From: Corticium candelabrum | Lineage: Eukaryota > Porifera > Homoscleromorpha > Homosclerophorida > Plakinidae | DNA length: 64,000 bases | Assembly (NCBI RefSeq): GCF_963422355.1 | Contig: NC_085098.1 | Location: 2,606,132-2,670,131, forward strand | Direction of reading: 5' to 3' | Shown here: in pieces, positions 26,351 through 38,698 of the stretch | Position numbering within the stretch: position 1 is the first letter of the stretch | Layout of the letters: each line of letters starts with the position of its first letter | Position numbers and translations under genes: made by a program | Notes under the pieces: model-generated | The model's database searches: none | What the model was told of the DNA's origin: nothing | What the model saw: only the letters and a program-made list of their open reading frames with translations

Positions 26351-26670
26351 ACGACTTAAACAAGGAACGGGGTATGTACGAGGTAGAGTGGCCTTATTGT
26401 TAACATCCTGAGACTAGGCCTTCGTTCTACGATTTATCGGTGTCACCCGTCTCTCGGGTGGCGTCGGTTTTCATCCCGCCGACTTCTACTTCCTGGTGTG
26501 CGACCCACATTGCCTGACGTACTCATGCCATCACTTCCTGGTGTGTTGAGTCCCTCAAGACCATGTCGCAAGTAGGTTGCTCGTCGTCACATCACCAGCA
26601 CAATTTCCACTAGCATTACGACGAATACTCCTTGTGTTGAAAATAATAACGAAGAAAGTATGACCTGATA
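26351..26670 (+). pseudogene. 28S 3' terminus and spacer, copy 2 (no insertion)
   Basis: Repeats acgacttaaacaaggaacgg, gagtggcctta, ctgagactaggccttcgttc and the spacer words seen in copy 1. The position where copy 1 holds the 1-kb transposon is uninterrupted (gagactaggcc), giving an empty site. Only about the last 100 bases of 28S are present, so this is a fragment of a second rDNA unit. Confidence 0.8.
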
Positions 26671-27251
26671 CGGCAGGCAAACACTAGGGCCCCCATACTG
26701 ACGAGAAGTTTCCGTGATCGGCTAATTTCAGCCGGTGATTTATCTTCTGCGATATGCACGAGCAGTAATAGTGGTGTGTTTATCTTTGGAAAGTATGAAG
26801 TCACCAAACAACTTGCTAGCTAGAAAGTTAGACGGTTTGTTCTACAAACTGATGCTCACCTTTGCATGAAAACACTAGCTAAAAGATTCTTCCCGCTCAC
26901 AAACATAGGTATTTTGCCGCTACCTAAAGCTCAGAATGCTAAGCTATCCAGCGAGTGTTCACATGTACCGTTTCGTTTCCGTTGAAAAAAAGAGAAGTAA
27001 CAATAATAAAGAAATACCCGGATTATCAATTGGCATTTATCAAATAAAGAATACACGTCATTGTACAGCCGCATCCGGAATAAAAGAACTCCGAGGACAG
27101 GCGTCAGCTGGAGCTACTCGAAGCCAGTCTAATCTGCTCTCCTCGACTATTCTCGTCCGAGTACGAGATACAAGTTTCGATTGGGACGCCTTGGACAAGT
27201 CGATTGTATCCGGAAGGTCATCGATTATTTATATCAAGCTTCTTGAATCCA
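26671..27251. other. Upstream region of the adenylyl cyclase
   Basis: No gene recognised. The cyclase frame remains open from 27204, but its first ATG is at 27252, so the preceding part is probably 5' untranslated sequence. No clear promoter element. Confidence 0.4.
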
Positions 27252-30200
27252 ATGGCAAGTGTCTGTCAGGAAGCGAATGACTGTCCTAGAGATGAATCTA
27301 ATCACGATGGCCGAACAGAGAGAAATTCTTCCGAACGCTACAGCAACGGCCATCGGCAAAGTGGACTTCGTTCGTCGAGAAGGTTCTCCTTGCACGATGC
27401 GTTGAGGGTGTCTGCTGCGTTTTGGAACCCGCGATTTGATAGCGAAGAACTAGAGAAAGAGTATCGTCAGTACATGTTTACTTACCAGCAACAACTGTTT
27501 CGATACGGATTAGTATATATGTTCGTGGCTACTCTCGTCTGGATGACTTACTTCGCTGTTGAATTGAAGAAGGCTGATGATGGGAGACTGGGAAAGGCTG
27601 ATGATGAGAGTAACTGTCTGGACATGTATAATGACATTTATAATGCGAAGGTAGGTATGCAAGTGTTTGTCTCGGGAGCTGGTGGCCTTTGTCTATGTAT
27701 CCTCGCCATGTTTTTGTTCACTTTGTGGTCGGGGTACAGACAGTGGTGGAGATGGGTAAATGCAGGATACGCAATGTCGCTCTGTGTGGCACAGGTGGTG
27801 ATGACGTGGATTTTCAACAAATACTTTCCACATTATTCAGTACAATCGATAGATAGCTGGCCATTGCAGTTGATGGTTGTGCTGTATGGTTTTTGTCCTG
27901 TCTACTTGCCTGTCTTGTTGGGAATTTCTTTAATCTGGTTGGTTGCTCATACAACTGTAGCACACTTTACAGCCCCATACACTGAAAATATTGGCACTAA
28001 TGGTTCTCTTATTGCTGGAAATCAAGCTTTCATCGTGTTCTTACTGGGGATTGTATTGGTCCACTTGCATCTTCAGAATGAGAGAAATCAGCATTCTATT
28101 TTTTGGAAGACAGGGCAGTCTCTTTTGGCTAAGCATGGCTTGCAGATAGAGAAGAGACTGAAACAGCAAGTCATCTTGTCTGTTGTACCGCGTATGGTAG
28201 CAGCAGATCTGCTAGACCCGGGTGAAAGCCAAGTAGCACGTTCTAGTTCTCAAACCTTTCGCCCGTTGACTATGTCCAAAATGGATAACGTGAGCATTCT
28301 TTTCGCTGACATTGTTGGATTCACAAAGCTGTCAGCCAAGAAGACTGCTGACCAGGTGGTTGGTCTTCTCAATGATCTTTTTGGTCGGTTTGATCAACTT
28401 GTAGACAGAATGGGTTGTGAAAAGATCAGCACATTAGGCGATTGTTACTATTGTGTATCGGGATGTCCAGAGCCACGTGATGACCATGCAAACTGCTGTG
28501 TAGATATGGGACTTGCGATGATTGATGTAATAGCTGAGTTCTGTGCTGACACAGGAGAAGATGTCAACATGCGAGTGGGAGTCCATACCGGTACTGTGTT
28601 ATGTGGAGTGATTGGAACAAAAAGAATAAAGTTTGATGTGTGGTCCAGTGATGTTACGTTGGCTAACAAGCTCGAAACTGGAGGAAGTCCTGGCTGTGTC
28701 CATGTATCACAACAAACAGTAGATTTCTTGGATCGGAGGCATTATACAATCATACCTCATACCAGCGTGCATCCAGACCTACAAGGCGTAACGACTTTTC
28801 TTGTGACTGGATCTCGAAGTCCCACTAGTCTAAGAAGAAAACGATCATGGCATGATCATCTAAATTTAATACCTGACTCACCTCTAGCTTCCTGTGAGAG
28901 CAAACCTAATTCTTCTTTGCCAAATCATCAATTGTCTAACATTCAGCCACCGTCAGAGCAAGCAGGGGTCATTGATCGTCGTGCATCAGTCCTTTCCATT
29001 TTTGGCCGGCGTATGTCACTTAGTTGGATATTTGGCCTTGGAGTATCACAACTGTCCTTTAACAGAGTGACTATTCAGCAGCATGACGACGATCGAGACA
29101 AACTTTGTACAGTGTTTCCAAGGAGAGGAGACTCGATTGGTGAAATACTCAAATCACAGAATTATTCACGGGATTCACAACATGTGCTGATACAACAGAT
29201 ACAGGAAAAGGCACAGAGTTTGGACTCAATGCAAGAGTTACCTGTCAACTGGTGGACACTTTCATTTAATGATCCTGAACTAGAGACATCGTATCGGAAA
29301 ATGTTGTCAGGTGATACAAGTGAAGACAGCAGAGTCGAGTCACTATCAATGCTTAACTCAAGCAGTAATGAAGAAACTACATCCAATAGTGGTTTTCATT
29401 TCATGTTGTATCGTCCCAAAATAGGAAACGTGCATCAGATGTCTGATCCAGTTGTGAGTTTCATTGCATTTATGGGAATAAGTATTGTGTGTTTTGTGGG
29501 CCTCAACATTACGCACGCGTTTCTTGCTGTCTTCATATCAATGCTAGTGCTAACGTCACTGCTACTTGGTGTCACACTCGCTTCTTCCGCGGTTACAGTA
29601 TTTCTTCGATTGATGCCAAAGGTGAAGAAAGTCACATCCACATTATCGTTTCGTCATGCAGAAGGACTATTCATGGTAATGACTCCAGCAGCATTGATTT
29701 ACAGCACTTTTGATCGTACGAGTGAAGGTACTTGGGGCCATATCCGTGACTACTCAATTTCGGTGTCTGCCGAAGTATTTTGTATCATTTTGTGCTGCAA
29801 CTTCTCACAGCTGTTTTGGTATGTTAGAGCTCCATTGGCAGTCACTCTGTCTGTTGCTCTTCAAGTGTATGTGTACTACCATGCACCCAGCCATGTTCCT
29901 GGTTGTGATAATACAACAGAAACTTCACAAAATGCGAAAAATATATTTGTCAATGCCGGTGTTCACATTGACATGGCTTGCTTGTTGTTGCTTGTTTGTA
30001 TCGTGTGTCGGATGTATGAGGTGACTTTTCGCCTTACAGCAAAGGCAAGCTTAGATGCAGCTGCAGAGAAGAGTCATGAAGCGCTGCTGCATGACCAAGC
30101 ACAAAGGTTGCTTCTCAACATCTTTCCTGATCATGTGTTAGGTTGCCTTCGTGCTACTTGCGAGGTCTCCTTCAACTATGAACGAGTTGGCATCATATTT

Positions 30201-30755
30201 GCCTCTATTTCCAATTTCAATGACTTTTACAGCGAGAAATATGAGCACGGTAGAGAATGCATCCGTGTTCTCAACGAATTGATATCTGACTTTGATGACT
30301 TGCTGGACAGGCCACGATACAAATACATCGACAAAATCAAAACTGTTGGCAACACGTACATGGCCGCTTCAGGCCTGAATAGAGAACTACAGCAGTCCTA
30401 TCAGAATCCAGACATACATCTGCGAGGAATGGTGAATTTCGCTCTCGAGATGCACAATCTTGTCGAAAGTTTCAACTACAACACATTTGGTTTCAAGTTT
30501 GTGCTTCGAGTCGGTTTCAATGCAGGTCCTGTTACAGCTGGTGTTGTTGGAAGCACAAAACAACTTTATGATATTTGGGGTGACACGGTGAACATATCAA
30601 GTAGAATGGAGTCGACTGGTGTAGGTGGTAAGATACAAATGACTAAGCCTTGTTCTGATGCACTCAGTGCCTATTTTGTGTTTGAGAAACGTGGAACAGT
30701 TTTTGTAAAAGGTGTTGGTGATACAGAGACATACCTTGTTGTCGGTAGAGTATAA
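27252..30755 (+). CDS. Membrane adenylyl cyclase, ADCY9-like, intronless
   Basis: Converts ATP to cAMP at the plasma membrane, normally under G-protein control. One uninterrupted frame of 1167 residues. Layout: cytosolic N-terminus 1-80; first set of membrane helices about 82-275 (for example LFRYGLVYMFVATLVWMTYF); catalytic half C1 about 345-520 with metal-binding aspartates in FADIVGF (D353) and LGDCYYC (D397) and the type-9-like NMRVGVHTGTVLCG; a Ser-rich linker 520-730; second membrane set about 733-920; catalytic half C2 about 978-1165 with IIFASISNFNDFY, the adenine-selecting lysine in KIKTVGNTYMAASG, and YDIWGDTVNISSRM carrying the conserved Asp, Asn and Arg. The best resemblance by eye is to ADCY9 in both halves. 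All catalytic residues are present, so activity is expected. ADCY9 genes normally have introns, so this copy may be retro-derived. First ATG chosen; an upstream TTG is in frame but unlikely. Confidence 0.95.
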   Translation: MASVCQEANDCPRDESNHDGRTERNSSERYSNGHRQSGLRSSRRFSLHDALRVSAAFWNPRFDSEELEKEYRQYMFTYQQQLFRYGLVYMFVATLVWMTYFAVELKKADDGRLGKADDESNCLDMYNDIYNAKVGMQVFVSGAGGLCLCILAMFLFTLWSGYRQWWRWVNAGYAMSLCVAQVVMTWIFNKYFPHYSVQSIDSWPLQLMVVLYGFCPVYLPVLLGISLIWLVAHTTVAHFTAPYTENIGTNGSLIAGNQAFIVFLLGIVLVHLHLQNERNQHSIFWKTGQSLLAKHGLQIEKRLKQQVILSVVPRMVAADLLDPGESQVARSSSQTFRPLTMSKMDNVSILFADIVGFTKLSAKKTADQVVGLLNDLFGRFDQLVDRMGCEKISTLGDCYYCVSGCPEPRDDHANCCVDMGLAMIDVIAEFCADTGEDVNMRVGVHTGTVLCGVIGTKRIKFDVWSSDVTLANKLETGGSPGCVHVSQQTVDFLDRRHYTIIPHTSVHPDLQGVTTFLVTGSRSPTSLRRKRSWHDHLNLIPDSPLASCESKPNSSLPNHQLSNIQPPSEQAGVIDRRASVLSIFGRRMSLSWIFGLGVSQLSFNRVTIQQHDDDRDKLCTVFPRRGDSIGEILKSQNYSRDSQHVLIQQIQEKAQSLDSMQELPVNWWTLSFNDPELETSYRKMLSGDTSEDSRVESLSMLNSSSNEETTSNSGFHFMLYRPKIGNVHQMSDPVVSFIAFMGISIVCFVGLNITHAFLAVFISMLVLTSLLLGVTLASSAVTVFLRLMPKVKKVTSTLSFRHAEGLFMVMTPAALIYSTFDRTSEGTWGHIRDYSISVSAEVFCIILCCNFSQLFWYVRAPLAVTLSVALQVYVYYHAPSHVPGCDNTTETSQNAKNIFVNAGVHIDMACLLLLVCIVCRMYEVTFRLTAKASLDAAAEKSHEALLHDQAQRLLLNIFPDHVLGCLRATCEVSFNYERVGIIFASISNFNDFYSEKYEHGRECIRVLNELISDFDDLLDRPRYKYIDKIKTVGNTYMAASGLNRELQQSYQNPDIHLRGMVNFALEMHNLVESFNYNTFGFKFVLRVGFNAGPVTAGVVGSTKQLYDIWGDTVNISSRMESTGVGGKIQMTKPCSDALSAYFVFEKRGTVFVKGVGDTETYLVVGRV

Positions 30756-30834
30756 CAGTGATTCCGACTTTGTCTGCTCAACGCTCTAAAGTTGGTATGT
30801 AGAAACTTTGTATATTTGTAATGGGAAGAGATCC

Positions 30835-30840
30835 AATAAA
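30835..30840 (+). promoter_or_regulatory. Polyadenylation signal AATAAA
   Basis: A canonical AATAAA 80 bases after the cyclase stop codon, on the same strand. Confidence 0.7.
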
Positions 30841-31138
30841 GATCTATTCATATATTACACAGCAGACATACAAACCCTTGTTAATTACCATAATTATTAT
30901 ATATACTAAAATATTTCAAGTTACAGTTAATTTGACTAAACCTGTTTCAGGATTGGTTAGCTAAAAGCATGAGCAGATGCAATAAATACAGGCACCACAT
31001 GTCCACACGTGATGCACAGCAGCAACAGATTGGCTGTGTTGGAAATGGTGGGACGAACAACAGGACTCGAAACGTTTGTCTCTTCATAAACTTGAAAGCT
31101 TCTTACAAAGCAGGCCACACCTCAAGTATGTCATATAC

Positions 31139-31472
31139 TCTGGGGTGACCATCTGGCGCTGCATGTAGCGCCAAGCCAATTTTTGCAGCCCCAAAGCAGT
31201 GCCAAGATTTTAGTAATGCTTTGGCACGCCCATTACCAATTATCATGCGCAGTATAGGTATTTCGATATGTCAAAGTGAAGAATGATTTACTCCCTCTGA
31301 CCAAGCAAAAGTAGGTCTGGTGACTCTGGTCCTGAGATGCAGACTATGGCTGTCAAACACAATTTACATCTTTACAAGTCATTAGTACATACTTTACCAG
31401 TATGAATGGGAGTGTCCCTTGAGTCAAAGTATACATGGGCAGCGCCAACCATTTCAAACTTGGGCACCCCTG
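31139..31472. mobile_element. Possible hAT-type MITE
   Basis: The left end tctggggtgacc and, 60 bp in, tggcgctgc resemble the inverse of gcagcgccaacc and gggcacccctgg at the right. The terminal word CAGGGGTG is common in hAT elements. The ends are imperfect, so this is tentative. Confidence 0.35.
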
Positions 31473-32860
31473 GTATTCCCATGGTTAGGCCTAGTATCTG
31501 GGTTCCATTTGTGTTAAGTATTCTCTGTGTATGCTCAAGGGCAGCTCAGTGAGAACTGTGCTTGCTCGAAACCTTGTGTTGTCATTATGTTGTCAGTTGG
31601 TGAGCCTGATTTTCATGTCAAAAGATCTGAGCATCAAGAGTTAGTTGGTCTAACCATATGGATTGCATACCAATAACCAGTACTAGTTGAACATAAAATG
31701 ACGTGACCATTCATGAATTTAGAATAAGGTGTCTGTTATGTTATTATTCCATATTTTTGTAATTCTGATTACATAATTTTGACACAATCGGTGATAATTA
31801 GTTGATTGAACTCAATTGTATGCGGAGCCTACATTATGGTGTTTGAATAGACTCGGCTGATCTATTATTTTACGTACTAACACTACTACAGTACTAACAC
31901 GCGAAACTCTATAACTCAACAGCAACAACTATCAGTGGAAGGTTTCACTTGTCAACACAGTTGCTGATGGTTCACGAGGCACATACCTTTTTGTCTGTCC
32001 AATTATGACTGACTGCTCTCTAATGCCACTGTACTATCACTGCAACAATTAAGTTTTCCCTCTACCTAGTTGTGTCAAATAAAACTAATATCAGTAGTTG
32101 TTCTTGTAGTGATAGGAACAATGGAAGCAGCAATGCACCAACGCGATAACAGTTGACTTGAGATTTCTAGAATAAAACTGAGCGCATGCGCACCTCAGCT
32201 TAAAATAGCAATAAAATAGTGAGCCAATTTTTAGTATAATTGGAAAGTCGTCGCGTGAAAGAAATATAGTAAATCAATCTACGCAGTTCAGCATGGTCAC
32301 TGTTACTTTTCCAACTGCTACAGACAATTGATTTGGCAATACTTGTTCTTGTAACACACTCATTTGCATGACGGTGGAGAGGTAGATTACAACAGTGCAG
32401 ATACCCAATTTTTCAGTGCCTAAAAATGTACAGACACACCACACATTTACAATGAGATATAACAATAGCAGATCCAAATTAAAAAGCTCAGTGTGCTACA
32501 AAGATTCAAGAAGTACTACATCCTAGTAGAGCACTGCACTGAGCCAAAATGTAGATTAGTGAATTGCAAATGTCTCTTAGTTAATTAGAGACATTGATTA
32601 CTAAAATCAAGAGGTTAGCCATTTTTGTGATTGTAGAGATACCTGCACATATTTGCTCAAAATATATGATGCTTTCATTGTATTATACAAGCTCATCCAG
32701 CAAATGTTCTGGTCTAGCCCTGACTACCGCTACCACATTGGTATGTCAATACAGTAGACTATAGTGTAATGAACTTCAAGTTTAATTAGTCTAATACATC
32801 TAGATCACCTAATTTCTTGATGCTATGGTTCTTCAGCTCGACAACAAACCTAAGTACTTA

Positions 32861-33434
32861 GGGGTCATCCATAATTGTTGACATTTACTCAAGCGTACAA
32901 AAAGCATACTCTTTTCTGCATACACCCTCCTCCCTCCCCTATGCGTATATAAATTTTGGCTTAGTAAAGCTATTTCTAATGTACCATGGTATTACAATAC
33001 ATAATCAGAATCCCTTTCAAAAATTAAGATGGACATTTCGTTGTTCTGCCCAGTTGTCTTCTATTGTCGTTGCACTTTCTGCACAGCTTCCTCACGAGAC
33101 AAAGATGGGCTGGCAAAGACAAAATTGTTCGTTCATGAACTGCTGGTACCTGTTCGCCAGCATTTTATGAACCTGTTTTCGTCGAGTATTTTTTAGCAGT
33201 CTTCCAGTACATGTACATACACATGTCAACACCTTAGATTGGATTGTGTGATGGTGTTTAGTGATAAAGTTTCATGTAACATTCCACGTGTTCACACACA
33301 CCTGGCGATAGTGACCAGACCTCCCGTCTTATCCGCCTTGCGTAGGTACGCTGAAGGCCTGGCCACACGAGACTACTCCACCCCAGCATACGCTTTGTAT
33401 GTTTGAGTAAATGTCGACAATTATGGATGACCCC
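32861..33434. mobile_element. MITE with ggggtcatccataatt ends and TTA duplication
   Basis: Terminal inverted repeats of about 35 bp: the left begins ggggtcatccataattgt and the right ends acaattatggatgacccc. The flanks read TTA on both sides, a 3-bp target duplication typical of PIF/Harbinger elements. The 574-bp interior has no transposase. Confidence 0.8.
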
Positions 33435-33641
33435 TTACGCATACAGCTTCAACACAATAAGACATCAGATATTGCATTCACACTCTTAAAAACCAACAGG
33501 TGAAATAGTTCTTGGACATAGAGTTTAACATTAAGATATTTAGTTCGGTCTGTCACATTCTTGCGTACTTCAGAGACCCGGCTTATCACCAATCTAAGTA
33601 ACTGTGATGATTATACTCTATTTGTTTGCTGTGAGTCTTAC

Positions 33642-36600
33642 TTGTATGCCACCTGTTGTGAGGGGACAGTGCTCTTCAAGAAATCCATCTGTCAGCTCTT
33701 CAGACAAGCCCAGTTTATGACTTGCTTCAAGAGCCTTGCCTCCTAGAAAATAAGGGAGATTGTCACAAAGCATTACATAGACAGCAGCGTAATGCAGAAC
33801 GGCTCCAATGCTGCAAACTACTATACATTACTATACGTCTACACTGACCGTCAAAGTTGACATAACATAAGCGAACTGTCAGTTCTTCCATGGGTCGCAG
33901 AAAGTCTGGTCCTGCAGGCATCAGCTATGAAACAGCCACAATAATTAGCAAGTGCAATGGCATATCAACTGTCCCACTTACTACTACACAAGTCTCTTCA
34001 AAAATCTTGTCACACATTGCTTGTCCAGTTTTAATGCCACAACAATTCAATGCTTTCCTTACAACCTACAAACAATGTATTGACAAAGACTTTCAAGTGT
34101 CAAAAAAGGAATTTTAGCAAGAGCACAAAGAATTAAATATGTACAAATTCTATTTTTAAATGGGCTCAAGCAGTGTGTGGTTTGATTTTCACAAACTGAC
34201 TACACATCAAACACCCAACCTGACTACAAGTATTTACAAAATGTTTCTGAACCGAGTTAGAGCTGTCACATACCTAATATCTACAGTCTGTTTCAGTGCT
34301 ACTTGCATGCTCACGTACAGCTCTACTACAATGGACATAAGTACTTAATCTCATGTAGCCAGACCAGGCAAGAAGTATGACGATGCTGGAAAGGGTCTGG
34401 CTACGCAAGACTAGACACAACTGTCAGTGACTACCATAGCAATACAAATGTTGCAACATAATACCTATATAGTTCACCAACAATGAACAGTTAAAACTAA
34501 ACACAATTTGCTTAGATCAGTGTATGATAGCCTAACAAAGCATTGCTTTGGTCAAAGTTTGATCACAGTTGCAGAAGCTGTTATCATGTAAAGATCAAAG
34601 AGTTGACATAAATTCCTTAATTCAATAAAATATAGATACTAAGCTGCAAGAATTCCTAAGCAAGCTCATGTCAAACGACATGCTATGTTGTCATGCGGCA
34701 TCCAGTGAAGGTAATGGAGTCTCCAAATATTGACACACTTTCTACCAGTCCCAATCCAAAACACCAAAGTCAGTCCAATTGTGGACCCAAACAGCAACCT
34801 ATTATAGCACACTAATGCTCCTTGTTGTCTCCATCATAAACCCAGTGTGCTACCATCAATAAAAGACAACTTTCTGTCTGGTTTAATACACAGGCCTTAA
34901 ATCTCTCTACTTCCCATCTGTTTTATCTCAGAACTGTCTAAATAAACGTCTGCTTTCATTACTTATTACTCCAGTAGTTTCAGTTTCACACAAAAAACTA
35001 AGTAGAATCCAACAATACAGGTAGACGTCATTTTGACAACAAACACTCATAAATTTCAAAACTTTGTCTTTGATCATAAATTGTTTCTTTGTGACTGTCC
35101 GACAAAACCAAATAGAGTCTACCAACTGCAAAAATCCAGACAATATCCCTTAAACACAGTTTTATATATATTCATTGATAAAATGATAGTCAATCAACCC
35201 GCCAGATTTTCGAAGTCTGCCTCATGCCTACTCTCCCACTCACCTCAAAGTCAGGCATCATGTAATATCCACCTGCTGGTTTGACTGCTTTGACTCCTAC
35301 AGATGTCAATTCTCTGCAGGTACGTGAAGAATATCACTAGTCTCGCGTAGCCAGAGCCCTTCCGCTGTGTCATACTTCTGGGCAAAAATGGGTCTGCTGA
35401 ACAGCCTTTGATGTTGCTGTGTGCCGCGTAGCCAGAAATCGGCTATCTAAAGACCAGATTTGGTTTCTTAAACGCTTAACTAAAGACCAGACTGATATGC
35501 AAGCAGTGCAATCCTATCTCAATTAGCTTCTCTTGTTTCGTAGAGAACAACTCGAAGACTACAACTAGAGTCGTTTGTGAAATCTGCATGTCTACAGCAA
35601 CAATTAAACGCGGTCGTGGGAACATTGATGTTGACAGGCTTGACGTCATCACAACAAAGACTGAATGCAAACGCACTCAATAGATGCGAACTTACTCGAT
35701 GCTGTTTGCTGTTTTGACGTCTAGAGCAACCCGGGACAGTCCAGACTGAGCGATATACCTGGTTCTGGAATTGAAGGGCTTGAAGCTGACGTCATCGAAA
35801 AACAAGATGAGTGGTGTTTCTGTGTTTGGGTAATCATCTCACGTGTTTTGTGCATTGCTTTACATCAAGTACGTTCGCATTCAGTCTCCATTGTGACACA
35901 AGCACACAACGCTACGTACGACATCGATCATAACAGATTGCTAAGAGATAGAAGCCTGTTATTCCAGGACCAGATATATCGCTCAGTCTGAACTGTCCCC
36001 AGTCGCTCTAGACATCAAAACAGCAAACAGCATCAAGTTTGCATCCATTCAGTGCGTTTGCATTCAGTTTCCGTTGTGATGACGTCAAGCCTGTCGACGT
36101 CAACGTTCCCGTGGCCGCATTTAATTGTTGCTGTAGATATGCAGATTTCATAAACAGCAACGACTCTAGCTGTAGTCTTCGAGTTGCTCTCTACGAAACA
36201 AGAAAAGCTATTGAGATAGGAGTGCACATACCAGTGTGGTCTTTAGATAGCCGATTTCTGGCTACACGGCACACAGCGACATCAAAGACTGTTCACCAGA
36301 CCTCATTTCACCTGGAAGTATGATGTGGCGGAAAGGGGTCTGTCTGGTTATGCGAGACTAGAATATCCCATCAGACCAACATTTACACTATTAATAAACA
36401 TGTACCGATAGCAGTAGTTGCTCAGTGCTGCGATAATTCGTCTGGTGTGCAATAAATATTCAACTATGTCGTCAGAATTCCTAAAGCACTAAAACAACAA
36501 GCAACATCTAATTCAATCTAAGTGTGACACTACCTAGTTAATCATGTTACCTCCACCGCAGCATGCTGTATAGGAGCAGATGCACATGAATAAGAGTGGC

Positions 36601-38655
36601 TTGCTGCTGCCATCACTGCGGTCTGAAAGGCTTTCAGCTGTTGTGGGTAAATGTGATAGCCCAACTACAGACACACAAATAATCATCATCACTTGCAATC
36701 AGTTAATTAGAGCGTGTTCACACGGACATCTGGACTAACTATGATTAGGCCAACATTAGCGCAAGCGCGTTCACACCGCTAACTATGATTCGTGTGAATG
36801 GTCTTACCATTGCTCTAGGTTTTGAAGAGGGAAACCTCTAGTTTGCTTTCTCTAGCAGCTTCTTCAGGGATAGCAGTAAGTTGTCATATGTACAGGCACG
36901 TACGTAGTATACATCTGTATATGTCGCCATGTTGTTGCTGCGTTTGTACGTTTAAACATACAATGCCAGATTAGAAACATTAGCGGCATGCTCTTCTTGT
37001 ACTATCTCATGTGCTAAAGTCACATGCAACCACTAACGCCACTAATGTGATTGTAACACTACTCTCTACGGCGTTAGAATGGCGTTACACTAATCATGAT
37101 TAGGACCGATGTGAACGAGTGGCATTAGTGCACTAGTGCTAACTAATCATGATTAGGCCCGGTGTGAACATGCTCTTACATATATCTTCCAATAGTCTGC
37201 AAACCTAAAATGCAATCCTGTCTGCATTTTACAGTGTACCTACGTCCACTCTAGCATAAGTGCATCAATGGATATGTACGCTTAGCAATAACAAGTCCAT
37301 TCGTCTTTTAAGTCTTCTGCAATTTAGTGCTTTTCTACCACCACTTCTAGTCTGCTGATAGGTTTAGCTGTTCTGTCTGCTTTGTCTGAAAGAGCCTACC
37401 ATTAATTATAGACACACCCACTTGCCTGTCAATAGATCTGCATGCAGCCTACTTTCCTGTCTGTGTGCTCTCTAATTTCATATCCATGTTCATATATGTA
37501 TTCATGAATATGTACAACTATATACAACTTTTATCTCTGCTTGTTTCATAATCAACAGTCATTACGTAAATTACACTGAGTTACATGAGTCCATGTGCAG
37601 CAGGTAACAATAAACTTTCTAAATCAAACAACAGCATCAGCACACATGCTGCACGTTGTACTTACTCGCCAGCCGCCAGCTCCTGCCCACTTTGAGATGC
37701 CACTACTTACAATGGTACCTTCCGGATAAAACTACAAAATGCAAATCAGAAAATCTAGTACCACATTTCAACAAATTTATGAAGATAAATAATTTAACAA
37801 TTGTTTAGTAATTCAAAATAAATTAAAATATACCCAGTTTCATCATAGTTAAGCATCTCCTGCTTCTTGCAGTGCTATGCCATTATTGCCCTTACAGTTG
37901 CAGACTGAGAGTATATACGCTTCATTCAGCATAAACGAAAAAACACTGAAATGATGTCAGTGCTATTAGCATTACAGTCAGATGTCAGCTATCCGAACAC
38001 CAGTTATCCAAACACATCAGTTAACCGAACATAGAGTGCCTTGGATGCCCTCTAGAAGTACAAATTGTAAACCAATTTACTTTCTCATTATTACCTTATA
38101 GAGTGTATTTCAGTTTGAGTGTTTGCACAATTGTTGTTCACTATACATGTACTTGGTTTAAATGAGTGTGCATGGGCAGCCTTGAAAGTTCAGGGATACC
38201 TGTTTCTGCACCAGGAGAGTTAACGTTAGTTATCCAAAATATTCAGTGTTCTAAATGTTGCATGCTCACACACTTGCATAAAACATTCTAAAACAACCAA
38301 TACATTGGCTTGCATTTTGATAGCAAACATGTTTCTAAAAATGCCTGATGTGCAAACATCCTAATTAAATGCTCAATAGTATCCACTGCTCATCACACTA
38401 CAAGATACAAGATGCCTACAATGATACCTTAGCAAGACACTGATGATTGCCAGTATGATGAAGCCGACCATAGATCTCATCAGACAAAACCAGTAGATTG
38501 TGTTTACGAAAAACGGCACTGCAAGATAAGCTGTTGTATGAAACATGTATTACATACTTTTCATTTAAATACCTCAAACTCTCTAATTCACTAGCAGTAT
38601 ATGCAGTTCCACCTGCAGCAACAAATGCAGAATTGCAGAATCATCACACACACAC

Positions 38656-38698
<43 letters not shown>

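Larger units (their letters stand above)
30841..33641. other. Intergenic with MITEs
   Basis: No protein exon is convincing. The last exon of the minus-strand aminotransferase must lie somewhere here but was not identified. Two transposon-like elements are listed separately. Confidence 0.4.

Noticed and set aside
27204..27251. Sixteen extra codons upstream of the cyclase ATG
   Set aside because: The frame there opens with TTG, not ATG; the first ATG at 27252 is the likelier start.
35476..36227. Two short similar open frames on opposite strands
   Set aside because: They are the same sequence in the two arms of the fold-back element, not a duplicated gene.
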